From Symmachiella dynata (lineage in GTDB: Bacteria > Planctomycetota > Planctomycetia > Planctomycetales > Planctomycetaceae), in the NCBI RefSeq assembly GCF_007747995.1, contig NZ_CP036276.1, positions 5,322,001 to 5,386,000 on the forward strand: a DNA stretch of 64,000 bases, in the 5' to 3' direction. Position 1 is the first letter of the stretch. Every line of letters starts with the position of its first letter. The notes under the pieces were generated by a model that saw only the letters and a program-made list of their open reading frames with translations, ran no database searches and was not told the DNA's origin. Shown piece after piece: positions 54,292 to 62,036 of this stretch. The position numbers and the translations under genes were made by a program.

Positions 54292-55506
54292 ATGAACACC
54301 GTGCGAGTCTCTCTGTTCGTAGGCGCATTGTTATCCGTTCCGTTGTTGGCCGTCGCTGAACCGGTGACTCTCAAGCTCCAAGCGGGGAAACAGGACCGCC
54401 TGTCGACACCGGTTTTCTGGGAATTGCCGGCAGCGCTGCGCAAGGCGTCCGGCTTCACGCTCACGCGCGGAGAGGACGGGAAAAATGTTCCGGTCCAAAT
54501 CACGCAAGATGATCCGCCGCGAATCATGTGGATTCTCGACGAAGAGTTGAAAGCTGGCCAGTCGCGGCGTTATCGGATGACGCCTACCGCTGAGTCCTCT
54601 GCGGCCGCCGCGGTGACGTGTCGGGACAACGGACGGCAATTGGTCGTGGCTGTCGGCGACAAACCGGTGTTGCACTACAACCATGCCGTTGTCCCCGCTC
54701 CCAATGCGGATGAAGCATATTATGCCCGCAGCGGATATTTGCACCCGCTGTTTGCACCGGACGGACAGGTTCTCACGGGCGACTTTGCCCCCGATCATCC
54801 GCATCAACATGGCGTGATGTTTGCCTGGACCAACACCACCTTCGAAGGCCGCGACATCAATTTTTGGGACCAAAAATCCCAAGCGGCAAAAATCGAACAC
54901 GTTGCGATCGGGGAGACCTTCGAAGGTCAGGTGGCCGGGGGATTTCGTGCGTCGTTGCGACATACCGATCTGACAGCTCCGGAAGGACCCAAACCGGTGC
55001 TAGATGAGACGTGGGAGGTGCGGGTCTACAATGTGAGCGACGGCTTTCTCTTCGACGTGCATTCCACGCAACGTTGTGCCGGAGACAGCCCGCTGACGAT
55101 CAATCAATATCATTACGGCGGAATGGCGATCCGTGGGCGTCGAGAATGGCTGAAGGCCGAGGGTGCAGAATTCCTCACCAGCGCAGGCAAAACACGGGAC
55201 AACGGCAATCATAGCCGGCCGGATTGGGTCACAATGTCCGGGCAGCTTGAGGGGCGGCCGTATGACGTAACCATGTTCGCAAGCCCCAGCAATTTCCGCG
55301 CGCCGCAACCGGTCCGGCTGCATCCCTCGAAACCTTATTTCGTCTTCGCCCCGTTGGTTTTGGGCGAGTTTCAAATTCGCCCCGGCACGCCGTACGAATC
55401 GCGATATCGTTTCCACGTCGCTCAAGGAGCACCCGACGTGAAACGGACGCAACAACTTTGGCAAGATTACGCCGATCCACCGCAGGTCACGCTCATAAAT
55501 GACTAA
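54292..55506 (+). CDS. Exported DUF6807 (PmoA-like) family protein
   Basis: A 404-residue protein with a signal peptide (about 1-20, ending AVAEP). It has the family's beta-sandwich character and landmark stretches: GYLHPLFAPDGQVLTGDFAP, DHPHQHGVMFAW and YGGMAIRGRREW. These correspond to DUF6807, often labelled 'methane oxygenase PmoA' in databases; that label is misleading, and the protein is not a methane monooxygenase subunit. It is common near planctomycete sugar-catabolic genes, so a carbohydrate role is likely. The ATG has AAGGA about nine bases upstream. It converges on the next gene with a six-base gap. Confidence 0.85.
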   Translation: MNTVRVSLFVGALLSVPLLAVAEPVTLKLQAGKQDRLSTPVFWELPAALRKASGFTLTRGEDGKNVPVQITQDDPPRIMWILDEELKAGQSRRYRMTPTAESSAAAAVTCRDNGRQLVVAVGDKPVLHYNHAVVPAPNADEAYYARSGYLHPLFAPDGQVLTGDFAPDHPHQHGVMFAWTNTTFEGRDINFWDQKSQAAKIEHVAIGETFEGQVAGGFRASLRHTDLTAPEGPKPVLDETWEVRVYNVSDGFLFDVHSTQRCAGDSPLTINQYHYGGMAIRGRREWLKAEGAEFLTSAGKTRDNGNHSRPDWVTMSGQLEGRPYDVTMFASPSNFRAPQPVRLHPSKPYFVFAPLVLGEFQIRPGTPYESRYRFHVAQGAPDVKRTQQLWQDYADPPQVTLIND

Positions 55507-55512
55507 GCTGTA

Positions 55513-56712
55513 TCAGCGCTGAAAAATCGGCAGTAGTTGATACGGCGGTGTGAGTGCCAGCACGGTCATTGCTGTGGTGTAAGCCTCACCGTAACGACGA
55601 TCCAGACCGCCGGCAGGTCGCCAGGCGCCGTCGCGCGATTGGTGAGCGGTCACTGTGTCGACGAAAGTCGGGAAATAATTTTCCCAATACTCTCCTCCCA
55701 GTTGAAACATCGCCTGGCTGCTATAAAACGCCGAGTAGACATGCCAGTTTTCACCACGGATGGGACGGTCGTATTGGGTAAACGGCCGCTGCAGTAACCA
55801 GTCACCCGTTTTCTGTGCCATCTCAGTGTGATGCTGTCCTGCCAGCGAGAGTGCTAAGATCCCAGCCCCGGCCATCGCCCGTGGTCGGTTGAATTCTGGT
55901 TCTTCCTCGACGATTTCATAGACAAACGTTGTGTTCTTGGCGTCGTAACAACTTTTGATGTATTTGACCGCTAGCTCAATATCCCGCGCCGGAATATCAA
56001 ATCCGGCGTTGCGGGCCGAACGCAAAAACATGACCTGCCACGATGTGATCGATAGGTCGGCATCATTTAAGCCGTACCGTCGCAAATACCGCCAGGAGCC
56101 CCGTTCATTGGGAAAGCGTTTGGGCTGCGGGTGGCACAACATGCTGAATTGAATGGCCCGTTCGATGGTCACGCGTAAATCCGCCGGCCCCGCGGCGGCG
56201 GGAAACCGGCCTTGGAATGCGACTGCCTGTTGGGGCTGGTCGTTCGGCAGCATGCCATAGACTTCCGTAAGCATCAAACCAGTGATGGCATGATTATAAG
56301 TCGCCGCGTGGGAAGCGAGGAGATAGCGATGGGTCGACTCGGGCTTGTTTTGGCTGAACAGTCCGTCGGGGCGTTGTGCTGAGCGGCAAAACGCGATGGC
56401 GCGTTCGAGGGTCTCGCCATAGGGCCCCTGCCCCGGCAAATGTCCCCGCGACAGGAAAGCCAACACACACAGACTGGTGACCCCGGGCTGGCCGGCTGCA
56501 GGTGCACGGAATGAACCGTCACGCTGCTGTTGCGAAGCCAAAAACTTCAAGCCTTTATCGACAGCTGCCTCCACGCGGTTTCGTTGCCGCGGCGTTAGGA
56601 CACCAAACCCACCCATTTCCGCCCCGGCCGCCGTTGAGGCTGACGATCCACTGGCGAGAACAACCGTGATGCCACAGATAGCAGACGTCAGCATTAAGCG
56701 AGCACGATTCAT
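55513..56712 (-). CDS. Exported protein with terpene-cyclase/squalene-oxidase-type alpha-barrel
   Basis: A 399-residue protein with a signal peptide (about 1-31). The body consists of alpha/alpha-toroid repeats with the recurring GSFRAP / RPDGLFSQ / GSWRYLRRYG / DGAWRPAGG elements, each a Gln/Asp-x-Gly-(Ser/Ala)-(Phe/Trp) repeat of the prenyltransferase/squalene cyclase fold. The cyclase catalytic DxDD motif is not seen, so this is more likely a binding or scaffold protein of the fold, a frequent planctomycete family. The ATG has AAAGGA upstream. It is the last gene of the minus-strand run from 61.8 kb. Confidence 0.82.
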   Translation of the reverse strand: MNRARLMLTSAICGITVVLASGSSASTAAGAEMGGFGVLTPRQRNRVEAAVDKGLKFLASQQQRDGSFRAPAAGQPGVTSLCVLAFLSRGHLPGQGPYGETLERAIAFCRSAQRPDGLFSQNKPESTHRYLLASHAATYNHAITGLMLTEVYGMLPNDQPQQAVAFQGRFPAAAGPADLRVTIERAIQFSMLCHPQPKRFPNERGSWRYLRRYGLNDADLSITSWQVMFLRSARNAGFDIPARDIELAVKYIKSCYDAKNTTFVYEIVEEEPEFNRPRAMAGAGILALSLAGQHHTEMAQKTGDWLLQRPFTQYDRPIRGENWHVYSAFYSSQAMFQLGGEYWENYFPTFVDTVTAHQSRDGAWRPAGGLDRRYGEAYTTAMTVLALTPPYQLLPIFQR

Positions 56713-56767
56713 CAGGGACGTCCTTTGTTACGAGGTTTTTTGACTATTCGGTCGGCGGCCGAAAATC

Positions 56768-57643
56768 TTAGCCGCGTTGTCGATTGATCAGGTCGTGGGC
56801 CCCACCGATCGCGCGGCTGAGCCACATCCCGTCGATCACCACCGCCAAGCCAATGGCAGCGCTGGCCAGAATGGTCACGGAGTCGAAAATATGTGCCCCC
56901 ACGGTGATCACCGGTTGAGTGGTATGATCCCGCAAGAACAAATCAATACCCAGCACAATCGCGCTGGCGAATAGATGATACACCATAAATCGCAGCGTGT
57001 ATTTCCCAGTGGCCGTGTCATGAAACCGCCGCGCGATTTGCTGCAGCGAGAGCGCTTGGAATAGGATTCCCAGACATCCCAAACCGACAGCGAACATTTG
57101 CGGGAACTTGTACAACGGTGAATCCCGCAGAATGGCCGGCACAGGGATTTCGCCACCGATTTTCGTAATTTCCAACGTCAACACGATCGCACCGAACAAT
57201 GCCACCAATGCCGCAGCGGAGAATAGCCAGCGGAGGATGTTTCCCACCGGCGTGATACTCAAGATACTTCCCACAAAAAACAGCCCGCAACAGGCCAACA
57301 GGACCGGCGGGGTAATGCGTCCCAGAGCGGTGAGGATACGCTCTAACGTCGCGGGATGGGCATAAACCAACTGGCAGACGACGATGGAAAGAATCACGAA
57401 AACTATCAACTGCATCTTTTCGTCGGCATCGGTGATGAATGCAAAACGGACAATTCCCAGATAGATGGCGGCAATTAGGATGCCCAATCCGAACCCGACC
57501 AATCCATTGACTTCATGGCCAACCACCCAGGGCGCCAATGCCAAGCTGATCGCTGAATGCAGCAAAAAAACAATAGCGATCGCTTGGGAACTGATGCGAT
57601 TCAGCGTGAGTCCGAAACGGACGCCGTGCCAACCGATATTCAT
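56768..57643 (-). CDS. Polytopic membrane protein of unknown function
   Basis: About 291 residues and seven to eight membrane helices with short loops. No motif of a known transporter is evident. The ATG at 57643 is preferred; an in-frame TTG lies four codons upstream. The kinase gene ends 59 bp upstream on the same strand, and the C-terminus is short and basic (RAIGGAHDLINRQRG). It may be a membrane partner of the kinase/phosphatase pair, judged from position only. Confidence 0.72.
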   Translation of the reverse strand: MNIGWHGVRFGLTLNRISSQAIAIVFLLHSAISLALAPWVVGHEVNGLVGFGLGILIAAIYLGIVRFAFITDADEKMQLIVFVILSIVVCQLVYAHPATLERILTALGRITPPVLLACCGLFFVGSILSITPVGNILRWLFSAAALVALFGAIVLTLEITKIGGEIPVPAILRDSPLYKFPQMFAVGLGCLGILFQALSLQQIARRFHDTATGKYTLRFMVYHLFASAIVLGIDLFLRDHTTQPVITVGAHIFDSVTILASAAIGLAVVIDGMWLSRAIGGAHDLINRQRG

Positions 57644-57702
57644 GAGAAATGCCAATCTGCGTTCATGGTCGAAGGCTCAGCCTTGCGACCGGGGTCTCTG
57701 TT

Positions 57703-59433
57703 TCAATTCGTAATTTCCGGTGCGACTTGTTTCATTTGGACCGTCTCACCAAAGGGAGAATTTGGTGAGGAGCCAGTTTGCGGGGAGACTTCACTCCACC
57801 ACTGCGCGGCTTGATTCGCGTTCCAATCTCCGGCCGCGCCGCAGTCATTGAGGGCTTGTTCCAACGCCGATAAGTCGCTGTAACGGTCCGCCGGTTTCTT
57901 GGCTAGGCATTTGAGCACCACGGCTTGAAGGTCCGCAGGAATATCTTCCCGATGAATCGTCGGTGGCTCAACCTCTTTGGTGGCATGCGCCATCATGACT
58001 GCCACCGGTGTCGCCCCTTCAAACGGCGGCCGACCCGTTAGCATGTAATAGGCGACGGCACCAAGGGCGTACATGTCGGTCCGCCCGTCCAGCGCAGGAT
58101 CGCCTATCGCTTGTTCGGGCGACATATACAACGGCGTTCCGCTGATTACCTGATCGGATGTGATTTGTGATGCCTCAGGTTCATTGGTGAGCTTCACGAG
58201 GCCAAAATCCAGTACCTTGATGAAGTCGCACATGCCGCCTCGTTCCGAGACGAACAGGTTGGCCGGTTTGAGGTCGCGGTGAATCAAGCCCGCTGCGTGT
58301 GCATCGGCCACAGCGTTGCACGCCTGCCGCAGCAAATAAATCACGCGACCGGCCGGCAACGGTCCATACTGTTCGACCATCTCGTCGAGACTCATTCCAG
58401 GCAGATATTCCATGATGTAATAAAACGTGCCGTCGTCACAATGACCGTAGTCGTAAATGGCGATTGTGTTGGGATGCGTGAGCGCAGCTGTCGATTGCAC
58501 TTCCCGTTCAAACCGGGCTAACGACGTGGGATTCCCGGCCGCTTCGGGACGGATCAATTTCATGGCACAGGGCCGTTTGAGCAGGTCATGCTCTACCAAA
58601 TGCACCTGTCCCATACCGCCACTGCCGATCAGCTTTACTAAATGATATTGCCCAAATTTTTTAGCCTGATGGACTTCTAGACGCATCGCACTGAGCACAG
58701 CGGCACCGTAGGTGGCCAGCAGCGCCGCGATGAACACAATCAGCAGTTCGGTGCTGACATTTTGCTGGCTCGTCAATCCGTCCAATTTGTCCACCAAATC
58801 GGCATGCCTCATGGCGAACAACCCCAATGTGATCAACGGTGCTAAGGCCATCGTAAAGACCACGCGTGCTGTTCCGATCCAACGGTGCGGAATCAACAGC
58901 CCGTGAACAATGATCAACATAAAGATCCCGAACATTTGGGTGCGTGCGGCAAGCACCATTTCGGCCGTGTTTCCAGAGAGCGCACCATTGAGGGCGATTT
59001 CGTAGCGCAGGTAGATCCACATCAACGTCAAAGCGCCGAACAGGGTATATTCGATGCTGCGCAGCACCGTTTGTGACAGTTGCGGCTTGATGAACAGATA
59101 CACCACAATGCCGCCCACCAGCACCAGCCGCAGCAGATCGACATGTTCGATCACCGCCATGTCGTTGAGAAAATCAATTCCCCCGTTGCCGTTGCGATTG
59201 ATCATCGCCCAGAGAAAGATCAGGCCGTACACCACCAGCAGCAACAGCGTGACCGCGCGCAACCGCGTGTGCAGCAGAGAGGTGGTCTCCGTACCGAACG
59301 TCTGTCCGCGGCCCATGACCAATTCGATCGGTCGGATGCTCGACTTTTTTTCACCGGCAGCGGCATCAACCGTCTGTGCAAGTTCAGCGGCCACTTTTTG
59401 AGGGGTGCGATCCGACCGCTGCGGCGGTGCCAT
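57703..59433 (-). CDS. Membrane Ser/Thr protein kinase, membrane part first
   Basis: A 576-residue kinase with an unusual order. Six hydrophobic segments (about 60-250) come first and the kinase domain (about 262-545) is at the C-terminus. Kinase elements: IGSGGMGQVHL (269-279), Lys292 in CAMKLI, HRDLKPAN (385-392), DFG (409-411) and GTPLYMSPEQA (432-442). All catalytic residues are present. I chose the ATG at 59433 (AAAGG upstream) over a longer frame to 59508. The phosphatase gene ends 96 bp upstream on the same strand, so the pair is likely co-expressed and could set a reversible phosphorylation state. Confidence 0.93.
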   Translation of the reverse strand: MAPPQRSDRTPQKVAAELAQTVDAAAGEKKSSIRPIELVMGRGQTFGTETTSLLHTRLRAVTLLLLVVYGLIFLWAMINRNGNGGIDFLNDMAVIEHVDLLRLVLVGGIVVYLFIKPQLSQTVLRSIEYTLFGALTLMWIYLRYEIALNGALSGNTAEMVLAARTQMFGIFMLIIVHGLLIPHRWIGTARVVFTMALAPLITLGLFAMRHADLVDKLDGLTSQQNVSTELLIVFIAALLATYGAAVLSAMRLEVHQAKKFGQYHLVKLIGSGGMGQVHLVEHDLLKRPCAMKLIRPEAAGNPTSLARFEREVQSTAALTHPNTIAIYDYGHCDDGTFYYIMEYLPGMSLDEMVEQYGPLPAGRVIYLLRQACNAVADAHAAGLIHRDLKPANLFVSERGGMCDFIKVLDFGLVKLTNEPEASQITSDQVISGTPLYMSPEQAIGDPALDGRTDMYALGAVAYYMLTGRPPFEGATPVAVMMAHATKEVEPPTIHREDIPADLQAVVLKCLAKKPADRYSDLSALEQALNDCGAAGDWNANQAAQWWSEVSPQTGSSPNSPFGETVQMKQVAPEITN

Positions 59434-59529
59434 GCGTCTGCCTTTAGCTGAGGTTTCTATCGAGTTGACCCGCCTGCGTGTTCGGAAATCAGCGGTCAAC
59501 CGATCCATCGTACGGGGAGACAGTGCTGG

Positions 59530-60219
59530 TTACAACTGAGGTTTGTCGGCGTCACTTTGTGCTTTTAGAACCGATAACATCGCCATTTGCCCGCTATTGC
59601 AAGCCAAGGCGGGGCGCACCGCTTGAAGTTGACGCAACGCATCGTGCAGTGGGAGGTCGGGATTGCGGTGCATCAATAACGCAGCCGTCACCAAACCGGT
59701 CCGACCATGTCCCTGCGCACAATGAATATAGGTCGTACCGGCGCACCCATTGATCTCGTTGATCAATTGCCGCAATTGGGGCCACGTCGGTATGGAACCG
59801 TCCAAGATCGGGCACGAAATATAATTGACCGCCGAGCAAATGGTGGTTGGCTCTGCAAATTCACACGTCAGATCAATCACATTGTCGATCCCGTCGATCA
59901 TTTCCTTGGCCAATAATCTGCGACCGATGACTAATTGATCCTTCACAATATCATAGGGACGCTCCCGCCGCACAAAGCAGGTGAGACGCCAAATTGTCCA
60001 TGCATAAAGCAGATAGGGAAGAAACACAAAAACTGGCGCATAGGAAAGACGGCCACTCGGACGTTTGCCGAAGATCCACGGCCAATTGAGAAGGTAGGCA
60101 ACTCCGAGCACCGTGAGATTCATGGCCGGCCACAGACAAACCAGCCACCATCCGGACGAGACAATCGCCCGCACGCCCAGCAACAGCCCCATCGTTAACC
60201 ACAACAAACCGTATTTCAT
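59530..60219 (-). CDS. Membrane-anchored dual-specificity/tyrosine-type phosphatase
   Basis: About 229 residues. Two or three N-terminal membrane segments precede a cytoplasmic phosphatase domain. The catalytic loop YIHCAQGHGRTG carries the Cys-x5-Arg signature of PTP/DSP enzymes, where Cys forms the phospho-enzyme. A short acid loop lies upstream (ISCPILDG region, Asp candidate). The ATG at 60219 is preferred; a TTG at 60276 extends the frame. The kinase gene follows on the same strand, and an LRR gene precedes it. Substrates are unknown; the adjacent kinase's targets are the obvious candidates. Confidence 0.85.
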   Translation of the reverse strand: MKYGLLWLTMGLLLGVRAIVSSGWWLVCLWPAMNLTVLGVAYLLNWPWIFGKRPSGRLSYAPVFVFLPYLLYAWTIWRLTCFVRRERPYDIVKDQLVIGRRLLAKEMIDGIDNVIDLTCEFAEPTTICSAVNYISCPILDGSIPTWPQLRQLINEINGCAGTTYIHCAQGHGRTGLVTAALLMHRNPDLPLHDALRQLQAVRPALACNSGQMAMLSVLKAQSDADKPQL

Positions 60220-60309
60220 GGCGATGGGACTCTTAGAGGCCAAAGGATCGGAGGACAAGAGCGATGCGGTCGACAAAATTGATTACGCCGAAGGCGTTCC
60301 ACATCATAG

Positions 60310-60343
60310 CCTAGGGTCGCGAACGAAGTGAGCGCACCCTAGG
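60310..60343. repeat. Palindromic element after the LRR gene, terminator-like
   Basis: CCTAGGGT and ACCCTAGG form a perfect 8-bp stem, with CGCG/GCGC possible inside, around a GAACGAAGTGAGC loop. It lies just after the LRR stop on the minus strand. I recognise CTAGGGTCGCGAACGAAGTG as a recurrent planctomycete intergenic motif. Confidence 0.6.
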
Positions 60344-60349
60344 ACCAAT

Positions 60350-61753
60350 TTAATAATGAATCTCACAACCCGGCAATTCGCGCCGCAATGTTTCAATCCC
60401 CGCCGCAGAGACCTGCGTCTCTCGCAGGTCTAAGTATTCCAACGTCCGCATCCGCGAAAGATACGGCACGGTGGCGTCGGTGATTTTTGTGCCTTTGAGA
60501 TTCATAGCGACCATAGCCCTGTTCTCTCCCAGAATTTCGACGGCGTGATCGGTGATGGGAGTATCTTCAAGATACAAATACTGCAACATAGGATTGTGTG
60601 ACAAGTGCTCGACACCCGCATCAGTGACGAGCGAATCGTACAAACCGACCGAATCCAATGCGGCTCCATAGGCGAGGACCTCAATCCCGGCATCCGTTAC
60701 GCTCGTGTTTTTTAGCACGACGCAGTTTAAGACCGGCAATCTGCACAAAGTCTCCATTGCAGCATCGGTAAATTGCGATCCATGCAAGCCGATGACTTCG
60801 AGACTGGGAATGGACGATAGTTGCTGCAGTCCCTCTTCCGTGATGAATGTGTCATCCAGTTCCACGAACGACAGTTTGGGAAACGCGGCCAAATGTCGTA
60901 GCCCGGCATCGGTCACCTGGGTATGTTGGAGATTTAAGTGCCTGATGTTCTGATGAGCGGCGAGTTGCTGCAAACCGGCATCAGTAGTGTTCGCTCCCAA
61001 CCCCAATAAATCCAAGCCTTTGAGCTTCAGAATATCAGGGATAGATGCGTCGCCGATCTGGGTTTCGCTGAGCATCAAGTAACTGAGTCGCGTCAGTCCC
61101 GCCAAATGTTTTAACCCGACATCGGTCACAGCGGTCCGTTGCAGATTGAGAGTGCGCATGTTCGGCATGCGGCCGACATATTCCAGTCCCGCATCGCTGA
61201 CCTGAGTGTCCTCCAGCTGCAACGATTCCAGTTGTGGGGAACTCGAAAGGTAGGCTAAACCGGCATCGGTGATGTCCGTCTTCCTCAATTCGAGACCTTT
61301 CAGTTGCGGTAAGGCCCCCAGATGTCCGAGACCTGCATCAGTGACCGCCGTCTCGGCCAAAGACACACTACGGATGTTGTCAGCTCCCGCGAGCGCTGCG
61401 AGACCGGCATCCTTCACATTTGTGTTACTTAGGTCGAACTTCACATTCAGCAGCTTGCGAAACCCCAGGTTTTGCCGTATCCAATCATCGTCGACTTCAC
61501 TACCGCTCAAAGCGATGGTCGTAAAAACCCAGTCCTGATTGTTCATGGTCAAGCGATTCCAAAGCGGGGCGGGGGGAGTTAAGTCTCGAAACTCAACCGT
61601 CCCACCGGCCTGCTCCACCGCTGCAATAAATCGCCCCGGCCCGTTTAGCCACAGCCAACCCCAAGCGACGAGGACAAACAGCAACAGAATCGCAGTCGCA
61701 ATCAAATACGGATGCCGCCGAGGCCAACTGCGGCGTGGTGAAGTGTCCTGCAT
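60350..61753 (-). CDS. Membrane-anchored leucine-rich repeat protein
   Basis: A 467-residue protein with a basic N-terminus and one membrane anchor (about 17-38). Then come about 14 consecutive leucine-rich repeats of 24 residues with the consensus TDAGLxxLxxxPxLxxLxL (for example DAGLGHLGALPQLKGLEL). The repeats face the extracytoplasmic side and probably bind a protein or polysaccharide partner. I chose the ATG at 61753 (GAGG seven bases upstream); a TTG at 61795 extends the frame. It is the first gene of the LRR-phosphatase-kinase-membrane-cyclase-fold run, although a palindrome separates it from the phosphatase gene. Confidence 0.88.
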   Translation of the reverse strand: MQDTSPRRSWPRRHPYLIATAILLLFVLVAWGWLWLNGPGRFIAAVEQAGGTVEFRDLTPPAPLWNRLTMNNQDWVFTTIALSGSEVDDDWIRQNLGFRKLLNVKFDLSNTNVKDAGLAALAGADNIRSVSLAETAVTDAGLGHLGALPQLKGLELRKTDITDAGLAYLSSSPQLESLQLEDTQVSDAGLEYVGRMPNMRTLNLQRTAVTDVGLKHLAGLTRLSYLMLSETQIGDASIPDILKLKGLDLLGLGANTTDAGLQQLAAHQNIRHLNLQHTQVTDAGLRHLAAFPKLSFVELDDTFITEEGLQQLSSIPSLEVIGLHGSQFTDAAMETLCRLPVLNCVVLKNTSVTDAGIEVLAYGAALDSVGLYDSLVTDAGVEHLSHNPMLQYLYLEDTPITDHAVEILGENRAMVAMNLKGTKITDATVPYLSRMRTLEYLDLRETQVSAAGIETLRRELPGCEIHY

Positions 61754-62036
61754 GAGCGCGCCTCGTTTTTTGCAATCGTCAAAGAACATCGACAACCACG
61801 ACTGTACCCACAGCTGCGCACCTACGCAATCGCGTTTTCTCTGCTACCAATCACGCCTGTAAGTCAACGGCATCGTGCGGGTTGTTTGAGAAGTCCGGCG
61901 AAAATCGCTACTCGCTGTTGCGAAAACTGCCTGTTTGTGTTGTGTTGGATTGGGGTGATTGCGACAATAGAAAGAGGCGCTACGATGTCACGCGCCATTA
62001 CCGGAGCGCGCACGCAACTGTGGGAGATCAGTATCG

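Noticed and set aside
60350-61600. Regular repeats that could suggest a CRISPR or tandem DNA array
   Set aside because: The periodicity of 72 bp is the coding of 24-residue leucine-rich repeats; DNA units are not identical and have no spacers.
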